Assembly: GCA_963786155.1 (NCBI GenBank)
Contig: CAWAXW010000006.1
Location: forward strand, 1,798,001-1,862,000
Source of the DNA: CAWAXW01 sp963786155
Lineage (GTDB): Bacteria > Actinomycetota > CADDZG01 > WHSQ01
Length of the DNA: 64,000 bases
Direction of reading: 5' to 3'
Below, in pieces: positions 43,037 to 51,400 of this stretch (position 1 is the stretch's first letter; every line of letters starts with the position of its first letter). The translations under genes were made by a program, and so were the position numbers. The notes beneath the pieces were generated by a model. It did no database searches, was not told where the DNA came from, and saw only the letters and a program-made list of their open reading frames with translations.

Positions 43037-43607
43037 TGCCTCGCCCAATCGTTGCCATCGGATGCTCCATGGGTGGGATGGCGGCACTGCGCGAGATATT
43101 CGGCGCGTTGCCGCCGGACTTCCCGCTGCCGGTGGTGGTCGCGCAACACCGCTCGCCAACGGAACCCGACGGCGAAGCCTTCGTGAAGGTGATGGCCGGA
43201 GCAGCGAGCCTCGAGGTCTCCGAGGCCGAGGACAAACAGCCTCTCGAGGGCGGACACATCTACTTCGCCCCCGCGGACTACCACCTGTTGGTGGAGGACG
43301 GGCATCTTGCTCTGTCGACCGACGACAAGGTGACCTTCAGCCGCCCCTCGATCGACGTCCTCTTCGAATCGGTGGCTCAGGACCGGGGGCTCAACGCGAT
43401 AGGCGTCCTCCTGACCGGTAACAGCAGTGACGGCAGCGAAGGGCTCCTGCACATCGAGAAGGTAGGCGGACTCGCGATCGTCCAGGACCCCGATGAAGCG
43501 ACCGCTGCCACGATGCCGCGTGCCGCGCTGGCTCGGATCCCGTCCGCCGAGGTCCTCGCGCTCGAAGAGATAGGTCCGCGTCGACAAAGCTCGCGGGGGC
43601 GGCTTGA
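43036..43607 (+). CDS. cheB: CheB-type methylesterase domain protein (3' end frame uncertain)
   Basis: About 190 residues, catalytic domain only, without a receiver. Ser in AIGCSMGGMAALREI, His in VAQHRSPTEPDGEAF and Asp in LLTGNSSDGSEGLL form the usual triad. The annotated frame runs past ALEEIGP into nonsense; one lost base gives a stop at 43605-43607 overlapping the ATG of the next gene, the same TGATG overlap as at cheR-cheB. One extra base instead would fuse CheB to the kinase. I prefer separate genes. It would remove methyl groups added by CheR. Confidence 0.85.
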
Positions 43608-45052
43608 TGAGCGTCGCAGAGGTCGGGGCGAACCAGACGGCCAAGATCCTGCTGGTGGACGACCGACGCGAGAATCTCGTCGCGCTCGAGGCGGTGCTGA
43701 GGCCGTTGGAGCACGAGCTGCTGATGGCGATGTCGGGCGACGAGGCACTGAAGTTGCTCCTAAAGCACGAGGTCGCCGTGATCCTGCTCGACGTGCAGAT
43801 GCCGGGGCTAGATGGCTTCGAGACCGCGCGCTACATCAAGCAACTTGAGAAGACCAGACACATCCCGATCATCTTCTTGACGGCCATCAGCAAAGAGAAC
43901 CGGCATGTCTTCGCCGGATACTCGGCCGGCGCGGTCGACTATCTCTTCAAGCCGCTCGATCCCGTCGTGCTGCGATCGAAGGTCTCGGTGTTCGTCGACC
44001 TCCACGACAAGAACCAGGCTCTCGCCCAGAGCGAGGAACGGTTCCGAAAGGCGTTCGACCACGCGCCGATAGGAGTTGGGCTCGTCGGGCCGGACGGCCG
44101 GTGGTTATCCGTGAACAGAGCACTGTGCGAGATGTTCGGCTACAGCTCGGAGCGACTCGAATCAATGACGGTCGCCGAGCTCTCTCATCCCGACGAGCAG
44201 CCTCTCGATCTTGCCGCTATGGGCCGAGACCTCGACCTTGATGGGCATGGCCGCCATATCGAAAGACGTTTCGTCGGCGCCGCGGGCGATGTCATGGACG
44301 TGTACCTGAGCATCTCGTCCCTTCGTCCGGCGCACGGCCCCCCTCACTTCATCTTCCAGATGATCGATTTCACGGAGCGCAAACGGCTCGACGAGTTCCG
44401 CGATCGCTTCATCGCAGACGCGGCTCACGAGTTGCGGACTCCGTCGGCGATCATCAACGGCGCCGCCGATCTGCTGGAGAAGGTCGGGATCGGGATGACG
44501 CCCGAGCAGTTCGATCGCTGTATCGCGACCCTTTCTCGCCAGAGCCGGCGACTGCTGAACATGACGAACACCTTGCTCGACCTCGCCAGGCTCAAGGAGG
44601 GGCGATTGACTTTGGCACCAGAGACCGTCGATCTCCGCAAGCTCGTGGAATCGGTGATCGAATCGGTCCCCACCCCCGACGACAAGAAGCTTCGCGTCGA
44701 GGTCGGCGATGGGTTCGAGCTTGACGCCGATCCCAGCGCTCTCGACCAGATCGTGACGAACCTTCTGATGAACGCGTATCGCTACGGGGGCCCGAACGTT
44801 GCCATCGAGGTGCAGCGCCGCGACGGACACGTCGAGCTCGCGGTCAGCGACGACGGCGACGGCGTCCCCGAGGAGCTCGTGGCCAGGCTCTTCGACGCAT
44901 TCACGCGCGGCAAGGAATCGGCCAACGTAGGAGGCTCCGGCCTGGGCCTGACTCTCGTCCGAAACCTGGCCGAAGCCGCGGGCGGCACCGTGAGATACGA
45001 AAGGGCCGACCCCGAAGGCTCCCGCTTCATAGTCGAACTAGCCGCCCCCTGA
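43607..45052 (+). CDS. Response-regulator/PAS histidine kinase
   Basis: 481 residues from ATG 43607: receiver (ILLVDDRRENLVALEAVL, VILLDVQMPGLDGFETA, Lys in DYLFKPLD), PAS (FDHAPIGVGLVGPDGRWLSV), HisKA with AAHELRTPSAIINGA, and ATPase (NLLMNAYRYGG, GGSGLGLTLVRNL). No membrane segment. It probably takes phosphate from, or responds to, the multi-HAMP kinase of the same operon. No DNA-binding output regulator lies in the cluster. Confidence 0.92.
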   Translation: MSVAEVGANQTAKILLVDDRRENLVALEAVLRPLEHELLMAMSGDEALKLLLKHEVAVILLDVQMPGLDGFETARYIKQLEKTRHIPIIFLTAISKENRHVFAGYSAGAVDYLFKPLDPVVLRSKVSVFVDLHDKNQALAQSEERFRKAFDHAPIGVGLVGPDGRWLSVNRALCEMFGYSSERLESMTVAELSHPDEQPLDLAAMGRDLDLDGHGRHIERRFVGAAGDVMDVYLSISSLRPAHGPPHFIFQMIDFTERKRLDEFRDRFIADAAHELRTPSAIINGAADLLEKVGIGMTPEQFDRCIATLSRQSRRLLNMTNTLLDLARLKEGRLTLAPETVDLRKLVESVIESVPTPDDKKLRVEVGDGFELDADPSALDQIVTNLLMNAYRYGGPNVAIEVQRRDGHVELAVSDDGDGVPEELVARLFDAFTRGKESANVGGSGLGLTLVRNLAEAAGGTVRYERADPEGSRFIVELAAP

Positions 45053-45098
45053 TTCTTTCTAGCTCACCGACGAAGACCGGCGGTCAGCTAGAAAAGAA
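45053..45098. terminator. Bidirectional terminator-like hairpin between convergent genes
   Basis: TTCTTTCTAGCT (45053-45064) and AGCTAGAAAAGAA (45086-45098) form a near-perfect stem with A/T-rich ends, as expected for a terminator used from both sides. The right arm and loop lie within the last codons of the thioesterase gene. Confidence 0.7.
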
Positions 45099-45496
45099 GT
45101 CGGGCTCAAAGCAGTGTGAGCCCATTCCGGAGTCGGTGTCTTGGCGAGTGTCGCGGCGTCGACGCAGACGTGGCGGAGGCTTCCTTCGACTAGCAGCTCG
45201 CCGTTTCGTTTGATCTCGAAGCGGGTCGTGATGCTGCTTTCGCTCATGCGGACGATCGAGGCTTCGATGTCGATCTCGTCGTCGAAGCGGGCCGCGCTGC
45301 GGAAGCGGGCGGTGGCTTCGGCCACGACGAGGTCCACCCCTTGCTCGACGAGCTTGTCGTAGTTGCCGATCGCGGCGCGCCACAGCTCGGTTATGGCGAC
45401 GTCGAAGTAGGTGAAGTAGTTCGAGTTGAAGACCACGCCCTGGCGGTCGCACTCGGAGAACCGGACGCGCAAGCGATGCACAAAAGGGCCGGCCAT
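45059..45496 (-). CDS. Acyl-CoA thioesterase (4-hydroxybenzoyl-CoA thioesterase fold)
   Basis: 145 residues, one hotdog domain: VRFSECDRQGVVFNSNYFTYFD holds the D-x-x-G-x-V-x-x-x-x-Y motif of the 4HBT/YbgC group. ATG 45496. Likely hydrolyses a short or aromatic acyl-CoA; substrate unknown. The coding end overlaps the terminator hairpin shared with the kinase operon. Next gene on the same strand lies 9 bp upstream. Confidence 0.85.
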   Translation of the reverse strand: MAGPFVHRLRVRFSECDRQGVVFNSNYFTYFDVAITELWRAAIGNYDKLVEQGVDLVVAEATARFRSAARFDDEIDIEASIVRMSESSITTRFEIKRNGELLVEGSLRHVCVDAATLAKTPTPEWAHTALSPTSFLADRRSSSVS

Positions 45497-45505
45497 CGGG
45501 GAACC

Positions 45506-46798
45506 CTAGGCGACCAGTGGCTGGGAAAGGAGCCACAGGGTCGCGACGGTGAAAACCGTCATCAATGCCGTCAGGGCATATTGGCTGTGGATCGCGCTCG
45601 GGCGATCGGGGGCGAGCCGGAGGGCGATGCGGTGGGCGGCCATCACGCCGAGGATGTGGCCGCCGACGATCACGAAGATCTCGATCGCCCAGACGAGCGC
45701 GGGTGACGGCAAGTACGTGTCGAACGCTCCGGCGGTGCCCAGGAGGTTCCATCCCTGTCCGAAGGGATCGGATGCCTCTCTGATCAAACGGGGAAGACCG
45801 GTCATCAGCAGCGGCGCGTTGTGAGCCAGGACGTACGCAACCCCGATCGGCGCCAGCGACCATGCGAACCTGCGCGCGACGACCATCAGACCGAGGTCGC
45901 GCCCTACCCAACGATGTGCGATCGAGATCGTCAGTAGGTAGGTGCCGAAGAAGAGAGCCGATAGAACGACCAGCGCGATCGAGTCGAACAGCTCATCCGG
46001 GATGGCGTTCAGTCCGGTCGAGTCGAGCAGCTCCGACCATCCGACGGTCTCCCTCACGTTGTCGAGGGTCGTCGAGCCGAGGAGGATGAACACGCCGGCG
46101 AACACCGAGAGGGGCGCGGGGTTGGGATCGTCGAGTGATGAGATCGCCCCTCGGTAGAACACCCCGTCGTCTCCCAGGCGCAGGGGCGCCCCCTTGGCCG
46201 CATATCCGAACAGTAAGGACAACGGGTCGGCCAACGCCCAGTCCTCCCCAAAGCGGGCGCGGAACGACAGCGAATACACCGTGTAGAGAACCAGCGCGCC
46301 CACCACTCCGATCGCCTCGAAGCCCCAGGTCGGGACCAGCTCGAACCAGAACAGCAGGTATAGAAGGGCAGGCCCCAGCCACCAGGGCGGGGGCCTGCCC
46401 TCGTCGGGATCCGAGTCGATCCGCATCGAGCGTTCGATCGTGGCCCAGGGATCGATCGCCGGCCATGCGCCGGCGACAAGCGCGGAGACCGCAGTCGTTC
46501 CGACGACTAGGACGATCCAGAGCATGAGCAGAGGGAAGGTGAGGCCGCCCTCGTCGTTGAAGGCGCCCGCAACGATCGCAAGGCCCAGGCCAACGATCGC
46601 AACGACACGCAGCACCGTCGTGATCCGCCGGGCCGCGGAAGCGGACAACAACCGCCGTTCCGAAAGATCGTGCGGTCGTTCGGGAGCGAAAGCTCTGATC
46701 ACGAAGGACACGGCCACGACCGCGGCCGCCCCGGCCAGGTAGAGCCACAGCGGAAGTGGCGATTCGTAGATGCGGCCGACGCCGTGCGCCCAATTCAC
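45506..46798 (-). CDS. Polytopic membrane protein (actinobacterial, unknown function)
   Basis: 430 residues with about ten hydrophobic segments, beginning LWLYLAGAAAVVAVSFVIRA. A WPAIDPWATIER loop after the fourth segment is distinctive. Similar actinobacterial proteins are sometimes named fenitrothion hydrolase; I would not transfer that activity. Several charged residues lie within membrane segments (HRWVGRD, GGHILGVMAAHR), compatible with metal or haem ligands. ATG 46798 overlaps the thpR stop (ATGA), so the two are coupled. Confidence 0.7.
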   Translation of the reverse strand: MNWAHGVGRIYESPLPLWLYLAGAAAVVAVSFVIRAFAPERPHDLSERRLLSASAARRITTVLRVVAIVGLGLAIVAGAFNDEGGLTFPLLMLWIVLVVGTTAVSALVAGAWPAIDPWATIERSMRIDSDPDEGRPPPWWLGPALLYLLFWFELVPTWGFEAIGVVGALVLYTVYSLSFRARFGEDWALADPLSLLFGYAAKGAPLRLGDDGVFYRGAISSLDDPNPAPLSVFAGVFILLGSTTLDNVRETVGWSELLDSTGLNAIPDELFDSIALVVLSALFFGTYLLTISIAHRWVGRDLGLMVVARRFAWSLAPIGVAYVLAHNAPLLMTGLPRLIREASDPFGQGWNLLGTAGAFDTYLPSPALVWAIEIFVIVGGHILGVMAAHRIALRLAPDRPSAIHSQYALTALMTVFTVATLWLLSQPLVA

Positions 46799-47364
46799 GA
46801 TGGCGGATCCTCCCCCTCGAGCGGGAACCGTTCAAGGATCGAATAGCGGGCGCCGCGCGGGTGCAGGTTGCTCTCGAACAGGCAGATGTCTTCCAAGGGG
46901 AACGATGGAGGAGAAGCCGGCGCCGGCAGCTCTTCGAGACGGCCCGGCACCTTGAAGCGCGCCAGTGTGAGATGAGGCGTGAACGCACGTGACTCCGTCT
47001 CAAAGCCGAGGGCACCCAGGGCCTCGTCAAGGGCGTTCGCAATCGACGTGAGCGTCGCGGTCGGGTCTTCGATCCCGGCCCACAGGACGCGCGCCCGCCG
47101 AACCGACGGGAACGCCCCCAGGTCCGTCAATGTCAACTTGGTCGGTTCGTGAGCAGCTGCAACTCTGCGGCAGATCGCCGCTACGTCGTCGAGCGAGTCT
47201 TTCTCGGTCCAACCCAGGAACTTGAGCGTTACGTGCTGGTTCTCGACGGGGGCCCACCGCGCGCCGCGCAGGTTCGCCTTGTAATCCGCTATTGCAGCGT
47301 CCAGCTCCAGCAGGATCTCGTCGGGGATGGTGGCGGCGACGAAGAGCCTGATCCGTTCACTCAT
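46795..47364 (-). CDS. thpR: RNA 2',3'-cyclic phosphodiesterase (ThpR/LigT)
   Basis: 189 residues, 2H phosphoesterase with both catalytic tetrapeptide motifs: HVTLKFLG near residue 44 and HLTLARF near residue 133. N-terminus MSERIRLFVAATIP is typical. The enzyme opens 2',3'-cyclic phosphates. ATG 47364 overlaps the cinA stop (ATGA). Position after cinA suits actinobacterial gene order. Confidence 0.9.
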   Translation of the reverse strand: MSERIRLFVAATIPDEILLELDAAIADYKANLRGARWAPVENQHVTLKFLGWTEKDSLDDVAAICRRVAAAHEPTKLTLTDLGAFPSVRRARVLWAGIEDPTATLTSIANALDEALGALGFETESRAFTPHLTLARFKVPGRLEELPAPASPPSFPLEDICLFESNLHPRGARYSILERFPLEGEDPPS

Positions 47365-48593
47365 GCAAGGCCTTGAAGCATCCGCCTTGCCAGATCCAAT
47401 GCGGCGGTGACGGCCACGGCCCGGATGTTGTCGCGGCCCCCATAGCCGCGCGCGGCTCTCGTCTCGACGCGACCGTCGAAGGCCACCCCGACGAAGATCG
47501 TCCCTACCGGCTTCCCCTCCTGTTCCGCGGGACCGGCGACCCCAGTCGTCGAGAGGCCGATGTTCGCATCGAACTGATGCGCTGCAGCGGTAGCGAGCGC
47601 GCTCGCCGCTTCGGCACTCACGGCCCCCGGGCCCTGCAGGATGGCCGCATCGACGCCGGCGACCTTCTCCTTGGCTTCAGTCGTGTAGCAAACGAGCGAG
47701 CCGCTGTAGAAGTCGCTCGCCCCCCCGGCGCTCGTCAGTTCGGCCCCAAGCAATCCGCCGGTCAACGATTCGGCCGTCGCGACCGTCAGTTCCTTCTCGC
47801 GCAAGATCTCCGCGACCGCATCCACGAACGCGGCATGCGAGCCGGGCACCGCGTCGGCGCCGAGACGCTGGCGGATCTGATCTTCGATGGGTGAGATCAG
47901 CGCGATCGCCTCAGCCTCGCTTTTCGCCTTGGTGGTCAAGCGCAGCCGCACGAGTCCTCCGCCGGCCAGGAACGCGATCGTGGGGTTGGTCTGTGTGTCG
48001 ACGATGTCTTGGATCCGCTGATAGGTGGCGGATTCCCCAAGGCCGATGACGAAGATCTGACGACTCAACGTGACCTGCTCTCCAGCGCGCGACCGCAGTA
48101 GTGGAAGCACGTCGGATGCGAGCATCGCGTCCATCTCCCACGGCACGCCCGGCAGTGCGATCAATAGCGCTCCCGCGTCGAGGTAGAAGCCTGGGGCGGT
48201 GCCGCGCGGCTCGAATGCGACGGCCCCTTCGGGCAGATCGGCCTGGCGGAGGTTGATCTCGGGCATGTCCCGGCCCATCCGCTCGAACGCTCGGCGGATC
48301 TTCTCGGCGATGGCCTCGTCACGCACGAGCTCTCGCCCGGTGGCCCTGCAGATCCCCTCGCGCGTGATGTCGTCCGGGGTAGGCCCAAGGCCTCCGGTCA
48401 CGATAACGACGTCCGACCGGCCGGCGGCGGCGCTCAAGACTTCGGACATCCTCTCGAGGTTGTCGCCGACGGCGGTGTGGAGATAAACGTCGACGCCGAT
48501 GCCGGCGAGAGCGCTCGAGAGGCGTTGCGCGTTCGTGTTAGCGATTTGGCCGAGCAACAGCTCGGTCCCGACTCCGACGATCTCCGCGTTCAC
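47361..48593 (-). CDS. cinA: CinA family protein (MoCF-like domain plus NMN amidase)
   Basis: 410 residues. N-terminal MoCF-biosynthesis-like domain (VGTELLLGQIANTNAQ, TGGLGPTPDDITREGI), central KH-like part, and C-terminal CinA amidase (TVATAESLTGGLLGAELTS, LSTTGVAGPAEQEGKPVGT). CinA proteins act in pyridine-nucleotide repair and recycling; in some bacteria the gene is induced with competence. GTG 48593 overlaps the pgsA stop (GTGA). Full family length. Confidence 0.93.
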   Translation of the reverse strand: MNAEIVGVGTELLLGQIANTNAQRLSSALAGIGVDVYLHTAVGDNLERMSEVLSAAAGRSDVVIVTGGLGPTPDDITREGICRATGRELVRDEAIAEKIRRAFERMGRDMPEINLRQADLPEGAVAFEPRGTAPGFYLDAGALLIALPGVPWEMDAMLASDVLPLLRSRAGEQVTLSRQIFVIGLGESATYQRIQDIVDTQTNPTIAFLAGGGLVRLRLTTKAKSEAEAIALISPIEDQIRQRLGADAVPGSHAAFVDAVAEILREKELTVATAESLTGGLLGAELTSAGGASDFYSGSLVCYTTEAKEKVAGVDAAILQGPGAVSAEAASALATAAAHQFDANIGLSTTGVAGPAEQEGKPVGTIFVGVAFDGRVETRAARGYGGRDNIRAVAVTAALDLARRMLQGLA

Positions 48594-49120
48594 AGGGCAG
48601 CGTCCATCGGCTTGCGTGCATCCCGGAAGTATTCGAATCCAGAGCCCAGCGTCCACGCGACCGCGACCCCGAGGGTCACCCAGTGACCTGCATTCCGGCC
48701 ATCCCAAGGCAGGAGCCACCAACAGACCATCACTAGCTGGGTGAAGGTCTTGAACTTCGCGAACGCGGAGGCCGGCAATGTCCCTCCCGCCCGCACGATC
48801 CGAGTCCGCAGAACCTGCACCGCCACCTCACGAACAGCGATCAGAAGAGCGGCCCAGAGCGGGAAGTCGCGAGTGTCGACGAGCACGAAGAGCGCGGCCC
48901 CCACGAGCAGCTTGTCCGCAAGCGGATCCAGGAACTGGCCGAGGGCCGAGATCTGCCCCCTTGACCGGGCGAGATAGCCATCGAGGGAATCCGAGCCCGA
49001 CGCGACCCCGAAGACGAGGAACGCCCCGAACGCCTGGCCGCTGGTTTCGCCATACGCGAGGAAGACGAATAGGGGTACCAGCGCGATGCGGGCGACCGTC
49101 ACCCAGTTGGGCAGATTCAT
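48590..49120 (-). CDS. pgsA: CDP-diacylglycerol-glycerol-3-phosphate 3-phosphatidyltransferase
   Basis: 176 residues, four to six membrane helices. The CDP-alcohol phosphotransferase motif D-G-x2-A-R-x8-G-x3-D-x3-D is complete in SLDGYLARSRGQISALGQFL followed by DPLADK. It makes phosphatidylglycerol phosphate, the first step to phosphatidylglycerol and cardiolipin. Start MNLPNWVTVAR at ATG 49120 is canonical. Coupled to cinA downstream. Confidence 0.93.
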   Translation of the reverse strand: MNLPNWVTVARIALVPLFVFLAYGETSGQAFGAFLVFGVASGSDSLDGYLARSRGQISALGQFLDPLADKLLVGAALFVLVDTRDFPLWAALLIAVREVAVQVLRTRIVRAGGTLPASAFAKFKTFTQLVMVCWWLLPWDGRNAGHWVTLGVAVAWTLGSGFEYFRDARKPMDAAL

Positions 49121-49135
49121 GGACGTTGAGAGTAT

Positions 49136-50490
49136 CTAGTGACTCGAGGTAGCCCAAAGATCGGCCCCGTCATTCGCGGTCACGGTGGCCGAGACGTAGT
49201 CGCCTACGCGCGGGGCCTCCGGCAGCTCGAGCCGGATCTCGCCGTCGACCTCCGGCGCCTCGCGATGGGAGCGCCCGAACCAAGCCTGCTCGTCGCGGTC
49301 GAAGCGCTCGACGAGCACTTCCAATTCTGTCCCGACGAGAGAGCGCGCTCTGCGCTCCATCGTCGACTCGGCCGCGGTCCCAACCCGATCGGCGCGCTCA
49401 CGGGCGATCACCTCGGGGACGCGCTCAGTCATGTCGAAGCTGCGCGTGCCCGTCTCCGGCGAATACGTGAATACGCCCACCCAATCGAGATCGTTGTCGG
49501 AGACAAATGAGGCGACGTCCTCGGCTTCCTCCTCGGTTTCGCCCGGGAACCCCATGATGAAGGTTGCCCGGATCGCGGCGAGCGGATCCCGGCGCGCATG
49601 CGCTCGATCATCGCCTCGAAGCGGTCGCGTCCGCCCCAGCGGCCCATCCCTCGCAACACACTGGGCGACACGTGCTGGAGCGAGAGATCGAAATAGGAAC
49701 AGACGACGTCGGACGACAAGATCTTGTCGATCAGTGCATCGTTCACGCCTTGGGGATGCAGGTACATCAGGCGCATCCGTCTCAATCCTTCGATCCGCTC
49801 CAATCTGTCGAGCAGATCCATGAAGACCGGCGTCCCGGCAAGGTCGCGCCCCCACATGACCGAGTCTTGGCTGACGAGGGAGAGCTCGGTAACCCCTTGC
49901 GCGACCAGATGGCGAGCTTCGGTCTCGATGACCTCGGCAGACCGGGAGACGAACTTCCCGCGCATCAGCGGTATCGCGCAGAACGTGCAGCCTCGGTCGC
50001 AGCCCTCGGCGATCTTGAGATAGGCCCACGGCGCGCTGCCGAACCGGAGCCGGGGGGCCGCCGCGATCGTGGCATCCCAATAGGCGGGATCGAAGCGGGT
50101 CCCCGGGTTGCCCTGGATGCGTTGATCGAGGCGGCCGGCCGCGACATCGTCGACTATCTGTCCGATCCTCGGATACGCGGCGAAGTCCACGAACGCGTCG
50201 ACCTCGGGCAGCGACTCGTCGAGCTCGTCCGCGGCCCGCGCCACCAAGCACCCGCTCAACACGAGGCCCTTGAGCCCGGACGTCTGCTTCAGCTCGGCGA
50301 GATCGAGCGTCTCCTCGATGGTCTCTCGCCGCGCCGGATCGATGAACCCACAGGTATTGACCAGCACGACGTCGGCATCCTCGGGCGCGGCCACGACCTC
50401 GTGCCCGGAGGCGCCGAGCAGACCGCCCAGTCCCTCGGAATCGATCGCGTTCTTCGGACACCCGAGAGTGACGATCGCGACTTTGGACAT
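49136..50490 (-). CDS. rimO: Ribosomal protein S12 methylthiotransferase RimO, frame broken by one lost base
   Basis: About 451 residues: UPF0004 cysteines (VTLGCPKNAIDSEG, NTCGFI, LSGCLV), radical-SAM motif GCDRGCTFCAIPLMRG, and C-terminal TRAM (LEVLVERFDRDEQAWFGRS). RimO methylthiolates an aspartate of S12. The frame changes near 49.59 kb; one extra G in a G-run (GCC GGG GAT) gives ERMRAGDPLAAIRATFIMGF. ATG 50490 overlaps the stop of the rodZ-like gene (TGATG). Distinguished from MiaB by the S12-type C-terminus and the CPKN motif. Confidence 0.92.
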
Positions 50491-51314
50491 CAGGAGGGGG
50501 CTACCGAGTAGGGCTCGCCGTTGGCTCCGGGGATGTGGATGATGATCGGATTCTCCCCCACCGGCGCCCCCAGGTTCTGGCCGTTGATGATCAGCTCGAC
50601 ACCTCGGGGGTAACCCAGCACGACTTCCATCTCGCGCTCGGCCGTGAAGGTCTCGGTGGCTCCGCCGAGCACGACGGTGGCTCCGAAGACATCCGCCCCA
50701 TCAGCGTCCACGTCCACCCAGCATTCGTGCGTCGCGGCCACGATCTGGAGCTCGATGCCGTCCTCGAACGTGATGACCCCCGGCTCTGAAGGCGTCGGGC
50801 TGGGGGTGGGCGATGGGGACGGGGTCGGCGAGGGGGTGGGCGACGGCCGCTTGGTGGGCTCTTGTGTCTCGCGTTCGTTGTCGGCAAGGACGTCGCCCTG
50901 TTCGGGCAGGCGTTCGCCTTCGTCCCCCGACAGGATCCCCACCAGCGCGAGGGCCAGAAGCGTGGCGCCGGTGACGATCCCCGCCACCATCCAGTTGCTC
51001 ATCCTCTTGCGCTCTCGAGGAGCCTTCTTCCGCCGCTTATCGAGCCCGACGATCTGGGAGGCGTCGATCGTGCCCATGCCGTAGAGGCGGTCGAACTCAT
51101 CCATGATGGGCTCGACTTCCACCCTCAGGAAGCGGGCATAGGTGCGCAGGAAGCCCCGGACGTAGGCGGCCGCGAGGAAGTCGAATTCGTCGGACTCCAT
51201 CCGCATGAGGAAGTCCGCTCTGATCCTGGTCTGGTCCGAGGCCCGCTCGATGCTCACCCGCCTCTTCAGGCGGGCTTCTCTGAGGTAGGCCCCGATCGTG
51301 CTGGGTGTCGACAC
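50490..51314 (-). CDS. RodZ-like protein: cytoplasmic HTH, membrane helix, Pro-rich linker, DUF4115
   Basis: 274 residues from GTG 51314. Helix-turn-helix (TIGAYLREARLKRRVSIERA, RADFLMRMESDEFDFL, VRGFLRTYARFL), one transmembrane helix near residues 110-130, a linker of Pro/Ser/Thr repeats (SPTPSPTPSPSPTPSPTPS), and a C-terminal DUF4115 beta domain (CWVDVDADGADVF). This is the plan of RodZ, which ties MreB to the wall machinery. It sits between ftsK and rimO/pgsA, a usual actinobacterial place. Confidence 0.87.
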   Translation of the reverse strand: MSTPSTIGAYLREARLKRRVSIERASDQTRIRADFLMRMESDEFDFLAAAYVRGFLRTYARFLRVEVEPIMDEFDRLYGMGTIDASQIVGLDKRRKKAPRERKRMSNWMVAGIVTGATLLALALVGILSGDEGERLPEQGDVLADNERETQEPTKRPSPTPSPTPSPSPTPSPTPSEPGVITFEDGIELQIVAATHECWVDVDADGADVFGATVVLGGATETFTAEREMEVVLGYPRGVELIINGQNLGAPVGENPIIIHIPGANGEPYSVAPS

Positions 51315-51400
51315 GGCGCTCCATCTTGGTCCGGCGAGTGCGCGATCGGGCAGGGGCTCGCCATTATAGGAGCGCCGCTTGGGTTACTGGCCCGCTTGAC

